From: Streptomyces sp. VRA16 Mangrove soil
Lineage (GTDB): Bacteria; Actinomycetota; Actinomycetes; Streptomycetales; Streptomycetaceae
DNA: 64,000 bases
Assembly: GCF_017377775.1 (NCBI RefSeq)
Contig: NZ_JAFVLN010000001.1
Coordinates: 1,271,183 to 1,335,182 of the forward strand
Reading direction: 5' to 3'
A program made the position numbers and the translations under genes. This document shows, one piece after another, positions 8,913-17,559 of the stretch; positions within the stretch are counted from its first letter, which is position 1, and every line of letters begins with the position of its first letter. The notes under the pieces were generated by a model, which saw nothing but the letters and a program-made list of their open reading frames with translations, made no database searches and had not been told where the DNA came from.

Positions 8913-9211
8913 CGCCAGGCCGCGTTCGTCGTGTTGGCGATCGCGCGGAGGTTTTCGTCCATCCTTGCAGGGTGTGCCGGGTGTGCCGGGTGTGGCAGCT
9001 GTGCGAACGTCGCGGACTTCGAGGACAGCCCGGACATGCGCGCGGCAGCGGAACCGGCGCCCTCGGCCCCGACGATCTTCAGCGAGCGTGCGACGCAGGG
9101 CACCGGCGACCGCCGAACTCGACGAAGCCGCCCGCACCTTGCTCATGCTGGCGCAAGCGCCGGGCGCGCCCCGGCGCGGGAGCGTCCAAGGGTGGGGGAG
9201 GGGACAGCGAG

Positions 9212-9249
9212 GCCCGTGGGGCGCGGGGTCAGGGTCGCGCCCCACGGGC
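9212..9249 (-). terminator. Strong hairpin downstream of the TetR gene
   Basis: A perfect 14-bp stem (GCCCGTGGGGCGCG against CGCGCCCCACGGGC) with a 10-nt loop begins 17 bp beyond the stop of the minus-strand gene ending at 9266. The stretch 8913-9211 holds only a short direct repeat of GTGTGCCGG near 8971 and no supported gene. Confidence 0.75.
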
Positions 9250-9265
9250 TGTTCGGAGGCCGCCC

Positions 9266-9811
9266 TCAGGCGGTCGTGATGCGCCTGACGGCTTCGGCGG
9301 TCAGCGCGCGGCTGTGCGGTGCGCCGTTGTCCAGGGCACGGTGCAGCGTGAGTCCCTCGATGAGCGCGTCGAGCTGGCGGGCGGTGTCGTGATCGAAGTG
9401 CCGCTCCAGCAGTTGGCGGCTGCGGCGCATCCACGCCTGGGTCAGTTCCTGGTACTCCGGGCGGCGGGCCGCCAGGGTGTAGAGCTCCTGGGCCAGGACC
9501 AGGTCGCGGCGCGGGCCTTCGGACAGCGTGTGCACCAGGTCGGTCACGGCCTGTCGGGCCTGTTCGAGTGTCGCGGGCCGGCTCAGGTGTTTCTCGAAGA
9601 CGGTCACGATCTGGTCGGCGAACCTCGTGAAGGCCTCACGGAGCAACTCGTCCTTACCGCTGAAGTGGTACGTCATCGAGCCGAGCGGCACGCCCGCACG
9701 CGTGGCGATCTTGCGGTGGGACACGCCGGCCACGCCCTCGTCCGCGATGTGGTCGAGGGCCGCGGCGAGGATGCGCTCGCGGCGTTGCGGGTCGGTGTGT
9801 CCGGTGGTCAT
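9266..9811 (-). CDS. TetR family transcriptional regulator
   Basis: A 181-residue repressor. Residues about 10-56 are the TetR helix-turn-helix (RERILAAALDHIADEG, VSHRKIATRAGVPLGSMTYHFSGKDELL). The remainder is the helical ligand-binding and dimerisation domain. It lies 10 bp downstream of the acetyltransferase gene on the same strand and is almost certainly co-transcribed with it, so it probably controls its own operon. Two identical 18-bp repeats upstream of the operon (10425 and 10620) are its best candidate operators. Confidence 0.9.
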   Translation of the reverse strand: MTTGHTDPQRRERILAAALDHIADEGVAGVSHRKIATRAGVPLGSMTYHFSGKDELLREAFTRFADQIVTVFEKHLSRPATLEQARQAVTDLVHTLSEGPRRDLVLAQELYTLAARRPEYQELTQAWMRRSRQLLERHFDHDTARQLDALIEGLTLHRALDNGAPHSRALTAEAVRRITTA

Positions 9812-9821
9812 GCGCTGTCCC

Positions 9822-10403
9822 TCAGAGTGTGCGGATCGGCCGGGCGGGGTTTCCCACGGCGACGACGTTCGCGGGAACGTCCTTGGTGACCACGGCCCCC
9901 GCGCCGATCACGCTGTTGTCTCCGATCGTGACGCCGGGGCAGACGATCACGCCGCCGCCGAGCCACACATTGTCTCCGATGGTGATGGGCTGTGCGGCCT
10001 CCAGTTTGTCGCGCCGAGGCTGCGGCTCCAACGGGTGTGTGGGAGTCAGCAGTTGGACGTTCGGCCCGATCTGGCAGTCCTCGCCGATGACGATCGCCGC
10101 CACGTCCAGCGCGGTCAGGTTGTAGTTCACGAACGTACGGGAGCCGATGGTGATGTTGCTGCCGTAGTCGACGTGGAGCGGCGGCCGCACATGCACCTCG
10201 TCGCCGACCGCTCCCAGCAGTTCGGCCAGTACCGGCTCGGCGGCGCGGACGTCCTCGATGTAGGCGGCCTGATAGTGGGCGGCCAGGCGTACGGCCCGCT
10301 GCTGCCGTTCGGCGATATCGGGATCGTCGGCGATGTAGAGGTCGCCGGCCAGCATGCGTTCGAGGTTGGTGCGCGAATCCTGCGCGAAGTAGTCCGTCGG
10401 CAT
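9822..10403 (-). CDS. Maltose/galactoside O-acetyltransferase family protein
   Basis: A 193-residue left-handed beta-helix acyltransferase. The hexapeptide repeats are clear (ITIGSRTFVNYN, IVIGEDCQIGPNVQLLTPTHPL, ITIGDNVWLGGGVIVCPGVTIGDNSVIGAGAVV), including the catalytic His in TPTHPL and the Maa/NodL N-terminal helix (MLAGDLYIADDPDI). Members transfer acetyl from acetyl-CoA to sugar hydroxyls; acceptors are usually hard to assign. ATG 10403 is preferred to ATG 10421 because GGAG lies 5-8 nt upstream. It is the first gene of a two-gene operon with tetR. Confidence 0.88.
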   Translation of the reverse strand: MPTDYFAQDSRTNLERMLAGDLYIADDPDIAERQQRAVRLAAHYQAAYIEDVRAAEPVLAELLGAVGDEVHVRPPLHVDYGSNITIGSRTFVNYNLTALDVAAIVIGEDCQIGPNVQLLTPTHPLEPQPRRDKLEAAQPITIGDNVWLGGGVIVCPGVTIGDNSVIGAGAVVTKDVPANVVAVGNPARPIRTL

Positions 10404-10424
10404 GGACTCCACCCTATCCATGGA

Positions 10425-10442
10425 GCGTACGAACGTACACTC
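10425..10442. promoter_or_regulatory. Direct repeat, copy 1: probable operator
   Basis: GCGTACGAACGTACACTC, followed by a similar GGGCGAG tail, occurs here and again at 10620-10637. Its core GTACGAACGTAC is nearly dyad-symmetric. This copy lies 22 bp upstream of the acetyltransferase start, where a repressor would block transcription of the acetyltransferase-tetR operon. Confidence 0.6.
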
Positions 10443-10619
10443 CCGGGCGAGTCCTCCTGTCCCGCCGTAACGGCGGGGGCGAGGTGTGTGTGGAGGAGCG
10501 CGGAGGGGTGCAGGGGGGCGTCCCGCCGTGGATGCGGCCCGGGCGTCGCCGAAGGCCGCCCCGTCACGGCCCGGTGGCAGTCTTGCCGCGGCTTCCTCCC
10601 TGCCCCTTTCGCTCTCTGC

Positions 10620-10637
10620 GCGTACGAACGTACACTC
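10620..10637. promoter_or_regulatory. Direct repeat, copy 2: probable operator
   Basis: This is the second exact copy of the 18-bp element, 195 bp from the first and 137 bp upstream of the divergent phosphotransferase gene. The spacing would let one regulator bind both promoters. Confidence 0.55.
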
Positions 10638-10773
10638 GCGCGGGCGAGAATGTAGACCACGTGGTAAGCATTGCCGCCTGTCAGCCCGATCCGGGCCGGC
10701 CGTCGACTCAATCCGGGGATCCGACGCCCGTCGGCGGCGCCGCGAACGATCGCCATCACCGAAAGGACAGGGT

Positions 10774-11760
10774 GTGGAGAGCATCACCAAGAACCGGCAG
10801 TCCCCGGAGGTGCTGCGCACCATGATCGAGCGCGCCTACGGAGCCGGGCAGGTCCCCACCGGAGACGGCTGGGCCGAAGAGCTGGGGCACGGCTGGTTCA
10901 ACGTCGCCTACCGCATCCGGCTTCGCGACGGCGCCGACGTCGTCCTGAAGATCGCCCCGCCCCCGCACGTGGAGGTGATGACCTACGAACGCGGCGCCAT
11001 GTCGATCGAACTCAGGACGCTGGACCTGATCCGTACCCACACGTCGGTACCGGTCCCCGACGTTCATTTCGCCGACCAGAGCCACGAGTTGTGCGACGCG
11101 GACTACTTCTTCATGCCGTACATCGACGCCGACAATCTCGGCATCATCTCCGCGCAACTGCCCGCAGCCGAGCGTGACGCCTGCATGGAGCAGCTCGGCG
11201 CGGCCAACCGCGAGATCAACTCCATCCGGGGCACCGGATTCGGCCCGCTGGCCGGGCCCCACGACCCGAGCTGGCGGCGCGTGTTCACCGGCATCGTCGA
11301 AGACGTCCTGGCCGACGGCGAGCGGCGCTGTGTCGACATCGGATGGGAGTACGACACCGTGCGCGCGGTGGTCGCCGAGCACGCAGCCGCCCTCGACGAG
11401 GTGACCGAACCGCGCCTGGTCGAGTGGGACCTGTGGGACGGCAACGTCATGGTCCGCGACGGCAAGATCGCCTGCATCATCGACCACGAACGGGCCTTCT
11501 ACGGCGACCCGTTGATCGAAGCGGGCTTCACCGGCACCCAGATGTCCGCCTTCGGTGACGCCACCCCCTTCCTGCGCGGCTACGGCCAGGCCGAGCCGAC
11601 CGGGACCGAACAGGTACGCCGCCGCCTGTACTGCCTCCACCTGATGCTGATCATGGTCATCGAGACGGTGTTCCGCGGGCACACCGACACCAAGCAGTAC
11701 GACTGGGCCCGCACCCGCCTCGACGAAGCGATGGCGCTGCTCGGCCGCACCCGCCGGTGA
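10774..11760 (+). CDS. Aminoglycoside phosphotransferase family protein
   Basis: A 328-residue kinase-fold protein. GTG 10774 follows GAAAGGACAGG; the longer frame has no ribosome site. The nucleotide-binding lobe is seen in ADVVLKIAP and MTYERGAMSIELRTLDLI, and the catalytic loop in LVEWDLWDGNV with the metal-binding Asp in CIIDHERAFYGD. The catalytic Asp is kept, but the preceding His of the usual HxD motif is Glu-Trp, so the substrate may not be an aminoglycoside. The stop overlaps the start of the MATE gene (GTGA), indicating translational coupling and a joint role in drug or metabolite handling. Confidence 0.85.
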   Translation: MESITKNRQSPEVLRTMIERAYGAGQVPTGDGWAEELGHGWFNVAYRIRLRDGADVVLKIAPPPHVEVMTYERGAMSIELRTLDLIRTHTSVPVPDVHFADQSHELCDADYFFMPYIDADNLGIISAQLPAAERDACMEQLGAANREINSIRGTGFGPLAGPHDPSWRRVFTGIVEDVLADGERRCVDIGWEYDTVRAVVAEHAAALDEVTEPRLVEWDLWDGNVMVRDGKIACIIDHERAFYGDPLIEAGFTGTQMSAFGDATPFLRGYGQAEPTGTEQVRRRLYCLHLMLIMVIETVFRGHTDTKQYDWARTRLDEAMALLGRTRR

Positions 11761-13121
11761 TATGCCGGCGTACCGCACCTGCCACGGCGACCGACCACAC
11801 CACACGGCTCGGCATCGAGCCGGTGGGCCGGCTGCTGTGGCGGGCCTGCACCCAGACCACCGCCGCCGTCGGCGCCTACGGCATCTACGCCCTGACCAAC
11901 GCCTGGTTCGTCGGCCACGGGGTGGGCGACACGGCCATGGCCGCGGTCAACCTCGTCGCCCCGCTCCTGCTGCTGCTCGGCGCGGTGTCCACCACCGTCG
12001 GCGCGGGCGGCGCCTCACTCGTCTCCCGTGCCCTCGGCGCAGGAGACCGACAGGCCGCCGCCCGAGCCGCAGGAAACTCCTTCACCCTCTTCTGGGCCTG
12101 CGCCACTGCCACCACCGTGCTCGGCCTGATCTTCCTCAACCCGCTGCTCACCCTGCTCGGCGCCCAGGGCGGACTTCGCGAGAGCGCACGCCCCTACGCC
12201 GTGGTCCTGCTGTGCGGAGCCCTGGTGTCCACGGGCTTCTCCAGCCTCGTACGCGCCGAGGGCAGGATGGGTTACTCCACGCTGCTGTGGCTGGTGCCCG
12301 TCGCCGTCCAGATCACGCTCGACCCCCTGCTGATCTTCGGGTTCGACATGGCAGTGCGGGGCGCGGCCCTCGGCACCGTCGGCGGGCAGGCCGTATCCGC
12401 GGCGATGAGCCTGTGGTTCTTCTTCGTGCAGCGCCGCCGCCCCTACCGCGTCACCCTGCAAGACCTGCGTCCCCACGGCCCGACGCTGCGGGCCCTGCTC
12501 GGCGTGGGCCTGCCCTCGTTCCTGGCCGGAACCGGCGTCACGCTCCTGGCCGTCCTCGTCAACGCGACCCTCGCGACCGCCGGATCGGCCACAGCACTGG
12601 CCGCCTACGCCGTCTGCGCCCGCCTGCAGACCTTCGTACTGATGCCCCACACCGGCATCAGCCAGGGCCTGCAGCCCATCGTCGGCTACAACAGCGGCCG
12701 CGGCCTGCCCCACCGCGCCCTGCGCGCCCGCAACCTCGCCCTCCTCGCCTCCCTGCTGTACGGACTGCTCACCGCCACAGCCCTGGCCCTGCTCGCCGAG
12801 CCCCTGGCCCGCCTGTTCCTCAACGACCCCGACACCATCACCACCGCAGCGCACGCACTACGCGTCATCGCCATCGGTCTGACCGCCGCCGGCATCGGCC
12901 CCCTGGTGGCCGCCTACGCCCAGGCCCTGGGGCGGCCCACCCCCGCGTACCTGATATCCATCGGCGCCCTCCTCCTGATCAAGGTGCCGCTCGTCGCCAC
13001 CCTGGGGCACCTGGGAACCAGCGGAGTGTGGGCCGCACTGGCCGCAGGCGAACTCGCCACCGCAGCCGCAGCGGTGCTTCTCCTGTGGCGACTGCGCGAC
13101 GCTACGCCGAAGGCTCCCTGA
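11757..13121 (+). CDS. MATE family efflux transporter
   Basis: A 454-residue polytopic membrane protein with about 12 transmembrane helices in two related bundles, as in NorM/DinF-type exporters that use Na+ or H+ gradients. Recognisable segments include YALTNAWFVGHGVGDTAMAA near the start and LMPHTGISQGLQPIVGYN in the second half, the latter typical of the family. The GTG start overlaps the stop of the phosphotransferase, so the two are translated together. The last 20 bp overlap the 3' end of a convergent tetR gene. Confidence 0.9.
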   Translation: MICRRTAPATATDHTTRLGIEPVGRLLWRACTQTTAAVGAYGIYALTNAWFVGHGVGDTAMAAVNLVAPLLLLLGAVSTTVGAGGASLVSRALGAGDRQAAARAAGNSFTLFWACATATTVLGLIFLNPLLTLLGAQGGLRESARPYAVVLLCGALVSTGFSSLVRAEGRMGYSTLLWLVPVAVQITLDPLLIFGFDMAVRGAALGTVGGQAVSAAMSLWFFFVQRRRPYRVTLQDLRPHGPTLRALLGVGLPSFLAGTGVTLLAVLVNATLATAGSATALAAYAVCARLQTFVLMPHTGISQGLQPIVGYNSGRGLPHRALRARNLALLASLLYGLLTATALALLAEPLARLFLNDPDTITTAAHALRVIAIGLTAAGIGPLVAAYAQALGRPTPAYLISIGALLLIKVPLVATLGHLGTSGVWAALAAGELATAAAAVLLLWRLRDATPKAP

Positions 13122-13716
13122 GGAGCTGCTGCACGAACGAGCCCAGAACCTTCGCCATGTCCACCTCGTGCGGGCTGGTCAGCCACTGCACCTGCAACCC
13201 GTCCATCAACGCCACAAAGGCAACTGCCGCGGACTCGGCCTCCACGCCGTCGCGCAACGCTCCCTGCTCGGCCAACTCCCCGAGCGCCCGACGCACGTAC
13301 GCGCGCGTGGTCGCGTAATGCGCCTGGAAGTACCCGTGCGCCGGATGGTCCTCGGTGATGGCCTCGGCCGCCAGGCGCACGTACAGGTCGACCATCCCGT
13401 GACGCCGGGCATTGTGATCGGCCAGATCGACCAGATACTGCACCGCTGCCTGCGGCGAGGAGTCCTTCGGCGCGACGTGCGCACGGTCCTCCTCGTCCCG
13501 CCGCTCCAGCACAGCCGTCAGCAGCGCCTCCCGGTCGGGAAAGTAGTAGAGCAGCCCTACGTGGCTGATCCCGGCTCGCTTCGCGATCTCCCGCACCGAG
13601 GCGCCGTGGTAGCCGACATCCGCGTACACCTCGGCGGCAGCCGACACGATCTGTTCACGACGAAGGCGTCCCTTCGCATACCCGCCGTGCTTCCCGGGCG
13701 CCTTGCCAGCAGACAT
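13102..13716 (-). CDS. TetR family transcriptional regulator
   Basis: A 204-residue repressor with a TetR helix-turn-helix at residues about 15-62 (REQIVSAAAEVYADVGY, SVREIAKRAGISHVGLLYYFPDREALL) and a C-terminal ligand domain of the TetR_C type (AAVQYLVDLADHN, AESAAVAFVALMDGLQVQWL). ATG 13716 is used because the longer frame adds a Cys-rich, unconserved head. Its 3' end overlaps the convergent MATE gene by 20 bp, so antisense interference between the two transcripts is possible. Confidence 0.88.
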   Translation of the reverse strand: MSAGKAPGKHGGYAKGRLRREQIVSAAAEVYADVGYHGASVREIAKRAGISHVGLLYYFPDREALLTAVLERRDEEDRAHVAPKDSSPQAAVQYLVDLADHNARRHGMVDLYVRLAAEAITEDHPAHGYFQAHYATTRAYVRRALGELAEQGALRDGVEAESAAVAFVALMDGLQVQWLTSPHEVDMAKVLGSFVQQLLREPSA

Positions 13717-14185
13717 GTCCCCATCATCGCAGCAGCAGCCTGTCGGACCACGACCGTGGCCCAGGCGGTTCTCCTGACCGGCTCGGCCGATCACTCTGCG
13801 GCAGTCAATTGGACCAGCCCGTCGAGCAGCGCATGCACCAGCACCTCATGACGCTCCCGTTCCTCATCCCGTGAAGGACTGGACAGCACGATTCCCTTCG
13901 CCTCGCCCGAGGGCTGTCGGTCCCGCGCCGAGCAGTTCCCGCGTGCCGAGGATCGAGTCCCTCACGGCCACTCCTCGACCACTCAGGAACTGCCGCACAC
14001 CGGCCATGCCCGAATCCGAGCCGGTTCCGGCTCACTCGTCGTGGTCCCTCGTGGTCCCTCGTGGTCCGTCGTGGAGCTCGGGCGGCCCCCGGCGCCTCTG
14101 TACGAGGTCGTCGTTTAGGCTTCACGGCGGCTCGTGGGGGCGGTGGGTTTGCGCGTGGCCACAGGACTTCAAGGAGAAGCGAGGA
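13717..14185. other. Gene-poor stretch with a possible coding remnant and a decamer repeat
   Basis: A minus-strand frame ending at 13791 encodes a helical tail (DEERERHEVLVHALLDGLVQ) that looks like the end of a real protein but has no intact start; I treat it as a possible remnant. At 14041-14070 the decamer GTGGTCCCTC occurs three times in tandem (third copy with one change). Nothing else is supported. Confidence 0.35.
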
Positions 14186-14851
14186 GTGCCGGTGATCTGC
14201 GTCGGAGGCATGATCGGGATCGGTAAGACGAGTGTCGCCGAACTGATCGCCAAGGGACTGGGCGGTGACGTCTTCTACGAGAGCGTCGAGGACAACCCGA
14301 TCCTGCCGTTGTTCTACACGGCGAGCCCCGAGGAGATACAGGCCAAGCGTTACCCCTTCCTGCTCCAGCTGTACTTCCTGAAGACGCGGTTCGCATCCAT
14401 CAAGGAGGCGTACAAGAAGGGCGACAGCGTCCTGGACCGCTCGATCTACGAGGACTGGTACTTCGCCAAGGTCAATCACGATCTGGGCCGCATCAGCTCC
14501 CTGGAGATGCAGGTGTACGAGGGGCTCCTCGAGGAGATGATGCGCGAGATCGACGGCCTGCCGTACCGCAAGGCCCCGGATCTCATGGTCTACCTCAAGG
14601 CGGACTTCGAGACCGTGCTGCACCGGATCGGTCTGCGGGGCCGCGACTTCGAGCAGGACCCGAGCCTCGTCGACTACTACCGGACCCTGTGGTCGGGCTA
14701 CGACGACTGGGTGCACCAGCACTACTCGGCCAGCGAGGTTCTCGTCATCGACATGAACAGCACTGATGTGGTGAACAACGCCGAGGACGCGGCCCGAGTG
14801 GTCGACAGGGTCAGGGGCGCCCTCGCGGAGAGCCGTCGCCCGGTGGCGTGA
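14186..14851 (+). CDS. Deoxynucleoside kinase family protein (dAK/dGK-like)
   Basis: A 221-residue P-loop kinase. Residues 6-15 form the phosphate-binding loop (GGMIGIGKTS). The ERS-type motif is LDRSIYEDWYFAK, a conserved pattern in deoxyadenosine/deoxyguanosine kinases of Gram-positive bacteria, and the lid contains RIGLRGRDFEQD. Such enzymes phosphorylate deoxynucleosides for salvage in the cytoplasm. GTG 14186 is chosen for its AAGGAG site 9 nt upstream; GTG 14192 is also possible. Most of the upstream open frame is noncoding. Confidence 0.88.
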   Translation: MPVICVGGMIGIGKTSVAELIAKGLGGDVFYESVEDNPILPLFYTASPEEIQAKRYPFLLQLYFLKTRFASIKEAYKKGDSVLDRSIYEDWYFAKVNHDLGRISSLEMQVYEGLLEEMMREIDGLPYRKAPDLMVYLKADFETVLHRIGLRGRDFEQDPSLVDYYRTLWSGYDDWVHQHYSASEVLVIDMNSTDVVNNAEDAARVVDRVRGALAESRRPVA

Positions 14852-14907
14852 GCGGTGGTGCGGAGGCCTCGCCCGATAGATGACGGTGGAGGCTGGGCAG
14901 GGCTTCG

Positions 14908-14931
14908 ATGCGGATGCGGATGCGGATGCGG
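14908..14931. repeat. ATGCGG tandem hexamer, four copies
   Basis: Four perfect copies of ATGCGG lie 52 bp upstream of the Sir2 gene start, between the kinase and Sir2 genes. Each copy contains an ATG in the same frame as Sir2. Confidence 0.7.
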
Positions 14932-14982
14932 AGGAAGCGGCTGACCCGCCACGTGTCGCCTGCCGTGCGTAAGGTTGCTGGC

Positions 14983-15870
14983 ATGCGTACCCGTCCCACC
15001 TTGACCTGGGAACCGCCCGAGGACCTGCCGCCCGCCACGACCGATCTGCGGCCCGTCATCGATGCCGTCCGTGCGGGCGGCGTCGTCGTGTTGAGCGGGG
15101 CCGGCCTGTCCACCGAGTCGGGCATCCCGGACTACCGCGGGGAGCTGGGTTCGCTGCGCCGCGGGCACGTCCCGATGACGTACCAGGACTTCACCGGCAG
15201 TGGCGAGGCCCGGCAGCGTTACTGGGCGCGGAGCCAGCTGGGGTGGCGGGCCATGCTCCGCGCCGAGCCCAACGTCGGACACCGGGCCGTGGCCACGCTT
15301 GCCCAAGCCGGACTGGTCACCAGCGTGATCACGCAGAACGTCGACGGGTTGCAGCAGGCCGCAGGTGTGCCCGATGTGATCGAGCTGCACGGCAGCCTGA
15401 GCCGGGTCGTCTGCCTGCACTGTGGTGCGCTCTCCACTCGCGCGGAGCTCGACCGGCGGTTGCGCGAGGCCAACCCGGACTTCGAGGCCGCGGCGACGCG
15501 GTACCGCTCGGCGCTGGTCAATCCGGACGGTGACGTGGATCTGCCGGACGAGGCGGTCCGGGCTTTTGTGATCGTGCCGTGCACGGTGTGCGGGAGCGGG
15601 ATCCTCAAGCCGGATGTCGTCTTCTTCGGCGAGAACGTGCCGGTCGACCGCGTCGAGATGTGCAGCAGCCGCGTGGCCGGCGCCAGCACGCTGCTCGTGC
15701 TCGGATCGTCCCTGACCGTCATGTCCGGGTTGCGTTTCGTACGCCAGGCCGCACAGGCGGGCACACCGGTCCTGATCGTCAACCAGGGTGTGACGCGTGG
15801 CGACCGATGGGCGGTGCGTGTCGAGCTGCCGCTGGGGGAGGCGCTGCGGGACGTATTGGCACAGGTGTAG
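14983..15870 (+). CDS. NAD-dependent protein deacylase, Sir2 family
   Basis: A 295-residue sirtuin. The NAD-binding motif is LSGAGLSTESGIPDYRG, the catalytic region TQNVDGLQQAAG with the general-base His in IELHGSL, and the structural zinc is held by CLHC and CTVC. The NAD-ribose loop ILKPDVVFFGENVP and the GSSLTV motif follow. Sirtuins remove acyl groups from lysines, consuming NAD and releasing O-acyl-ADP-ribose. ATG 14983 gives the family-typical start; the longer frame from 14908 consists of an Arg/Met-rich repeat-encoded head. It stands alone between the kinase and the folate genes. Confidence 0.93.
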   Translation: MRTRPTLTWEPPEDLPPATTDLRPVIDAVRAGGVVVLSGAGLSTESGIPDYRGELGSLRRGHVPMTYQDFTGSGEARQRYWARSQLGWRAMLRAEPNVGHRAVATLAQAGLVTSVITQNVDGLQQAAGVPDVIELHGSLSRVVCLHCGALSTRAELDRRLREANPDFEAAATRYRSALVNPDGDVDLPDEAVRAFVIVPCTVCGSGILKPDVVFFGENVPVDRVEMCSSRVAGASTLLVLGSSLTVMSGLRFVRQAAQAGTPVLIVNQGVTRGDRWAVRVELPLGEALRDVLAQV

Positions 15871-15942
15871 AGGCCCGTTCTGTCTCACCTGAGGGGCCTT
15901 GACGTCTCGGCGCGGGAGGGGCGGACGCGGCTGGCCGCGGGG

Positions 15943-15966
15943 ACGCACCCAGGGAACCTGGTGCGT
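15943..15966 (-). terminator. Hairpin downstream of folA
   Basis: A 10-bp stem (ACGCACC-AGG against CCTGGTGCGT, one bulged C) with a 3-nt loop lies 55 bp beyond the folA stop, between the convergent Sir2 and folA genes. Confidence 0.5.
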
Positions 15967-16020
15967 ACCCGCGGCGTCGAGCACGCGAGGCGGACAGCCG
16001 TGGGCGGGCCGGTCCGGGGG

Positions 16021-16533
16021 TCAGGCCCGGGTGTGGAGGCGGATGCGGTAGCGCAGGCCGGTGGTGGAGGTCTGCCAGCCGTGGTCCTGGGTGATCTTCC
16101 ATTCCGGGCCGGGCACGGGGGCGTGGGTGTCGCCGTCCACGCTGGTGTCGATCTCGGTGATGGAGAGGCTGGTGGCGTGCGGGAGGGCGGCGCGGTAGAT
16201 CTCGCCGCCGCCGATGACCCAGGCGGGCCCGGCCACGAAGGCCAGAGCCTCCGGGACGGATGCGGTGCGTTCGGCGCCGTCGGCGGTCCAGGCCCGGTCG
16301 CGGGTGAGGACGATGTTGCGGCGGCCGGGCAGGGGCCGGAAGCGGGTGGGCAGGGAGTCCCAGGTGCGGCGGCCCATGATGACAGGGTGGCCGAGAGTGG
16401 TCGCCTTGAAGTGGGCGAGGTCTTCGGGCAGGTGCCAGGGGATGGTGTTGCCGGCGCCGATGACGCCGTCGGAGGTCTGGGCCCAGATGAGACCGAGACC
16501 TGCCGTGCCGCTCATTCCGTCCATAGTGCTCAT
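16021..16533 (-). CDS. folA: Dihydrofolate reductase
   Basis: A 170-residue enzyme reducing dihydrofolate to tetrahydrofolate with NADPH. Seen are [29 protein letters not shown] (acidic Asp for protonation), [27 protein letters not shown] and the cofactor loop [13 protein letters not shown]. Length and motifs are those of chromosomal bacterial DHFR. The ATG at 16533 overlaps the thyA stop (ATGA), so the two are translationally coupled; internal ATGs at 16524 and 16515 are alternatives. It recycles the dihydrofolate made by the adjacent ThyA. Confidence 0.93.
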   Translation of the reverse strand: MSTMDGMSGTAGLGLIWAQTSDGVIGAGNTIPWHLPEDLAHFKATTLGHPVIMGRRTWDSLPTRFRPLPGRRNIVLTRDRAWTADGAERTASVPEALAFVAGPAWVIGGGEIYRAALPHATSLSITEIDTSVDGDTHAPVPGPEWKITQDHGWQTSTTGLRYRIRLHTRA

Positions 16534-17327
16534 ACGGCGACCGGGGCCTTGATCGCGGGGTGGTGCTGATAGCCGTGGATCTCGACGTCGGTGTAGGTGT
16601 AGTCGAAGATCGAGTCGGCTTTGTGGAGCTTGAGCTCGGGGAACGCGTAGGGGGTGCGGGTGAGTTGGGTGGTGACCTGGTCGAGGTGGTTGTCGTAGAT
16701 GTGGCAGTCGCCGCCGGTCCAGATGAAGTCGCCGGGTTCGAGGCCGGTCTGCTGGGCGATCATGTGGGTGAGCAGGGCGTAGCTGGCGATGTTGAAGGGG
16801 ACGCCGAGGAAGAGGTCGGCGCTGCGCTGGTAGAGCTGGCAGGAGAGGCGGCCGTCGGCGACGTAGAACTGGAAGAAGGCGTGGCAGGGGGCGAGGGCCA
16901 TTTTGTCGAGTTCGGCGACGTTCCAGGCCGAGACGATCATGCGGCGGGAGTCCGGGTCGTCGCGCAGGGTGTCGAGGACCTGGCTGATCTGGTCGATGTG
17001 CCGGCCGTCGGGGGTGGGCCAGGAGCGCCATTGGACGCCGTAGACGGGGCCGAGTTCGCCGTTGGTGTCGGCCCATTCGTCCCAGATGCTGACGCCGTGC
17101 TGCTGGAGCCAGCCGACGTTGGAGTCGCCGCGCAGGAACCAGAGCAGTTCGTAGACGATCGATTTGAGGTGGACCTTCTTGGTGGTGATCAGGGGGAAGC
17201 CCTGGGAGAGGTCGTAGCGCAGCTGGTGCCCGAAGATGCTTCGGGTGCCGGTGCCCGTGCGGTCGGCCTTGGCCGTTCCGGACGTGAGGACGTGCTTCAA
17301 CAGGTCTTCGTACTGAGTGTTCACCAC
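16530..17327 (-). CDS. thyA: Thymidylate synthase ThyA
   Basis: A 265-residue enzyme converting dUMP to dTMP with methylene-tetrahydrofolate. The active-site Cys is in [14 protein letters not shown]. The phosphate-binding Arg occurs early in [13 protein letters not shown], and [30 protein letters not shown] and [13 protein letters not shown] are all intact. ThyA sets the direction of a two-gene thyA-folA operon. The presence of this pair does not exclude a flavin-dependent ThyX elsewhere in the genome, which is usual in Streptomyces. Confidence 0.95.
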   Translation of the reverse strand: MVNTQYEDLLKHVLTSGTAKADRTGTGTRSIFGHQLRYDLSQGFPLITTKKVHLKSIVYELLWFLRGDSNVGWLQQHGVSIWDEWADTNGELGPVYGVQWRSWPTPDGRHIDQISQVLDTLRDDPDSRRMIVSAWNVAELDKMALAPCHAFFQFYVADGRLSCQLYQRSADLFLGVPFNIASYALLTHMIAQQTGLEPGDFIWTGGDCHIYDNHLDQVTTQLTRTPYAFPELKLHKADSIFDYTYTDVEIHGYQHHPAIKAPVAV

Positions 17328-17559
17328 GGTCCGAAAGCTTAATCGCCCGAGCGAGGTGTCTGGGCCAAGGGGCCAGGGAGCAGGGAGAGAGGGCCGTCGT
17401 CTCGCGTGTCGGCCTGGACCTCATCGACGTCTCGGAGGCGCGCCCGAGCGCCGGCTTCGAGGCAGGTACTGCTCAGTGTCATGGGCAACCGGTCGACCGC
17501 CGTCGCTACCGGCGTACTCGGTGGCGACGGTGGTGTCCGGGTTGACACCTGCGGTCGGT

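Noticed and set aside
13873..14013. A small minus-strand ORF with AVRDS, resembling DUF397 tails
   Set aside because: The similarity is five residues only; the rest does not match DUF397.
13871..14185. Upstream extension of the deoxynucleoside kinase frame
   Set aside because: It lacks conservation-like sequence, and a ribosome site precedes the later GTG 14186.
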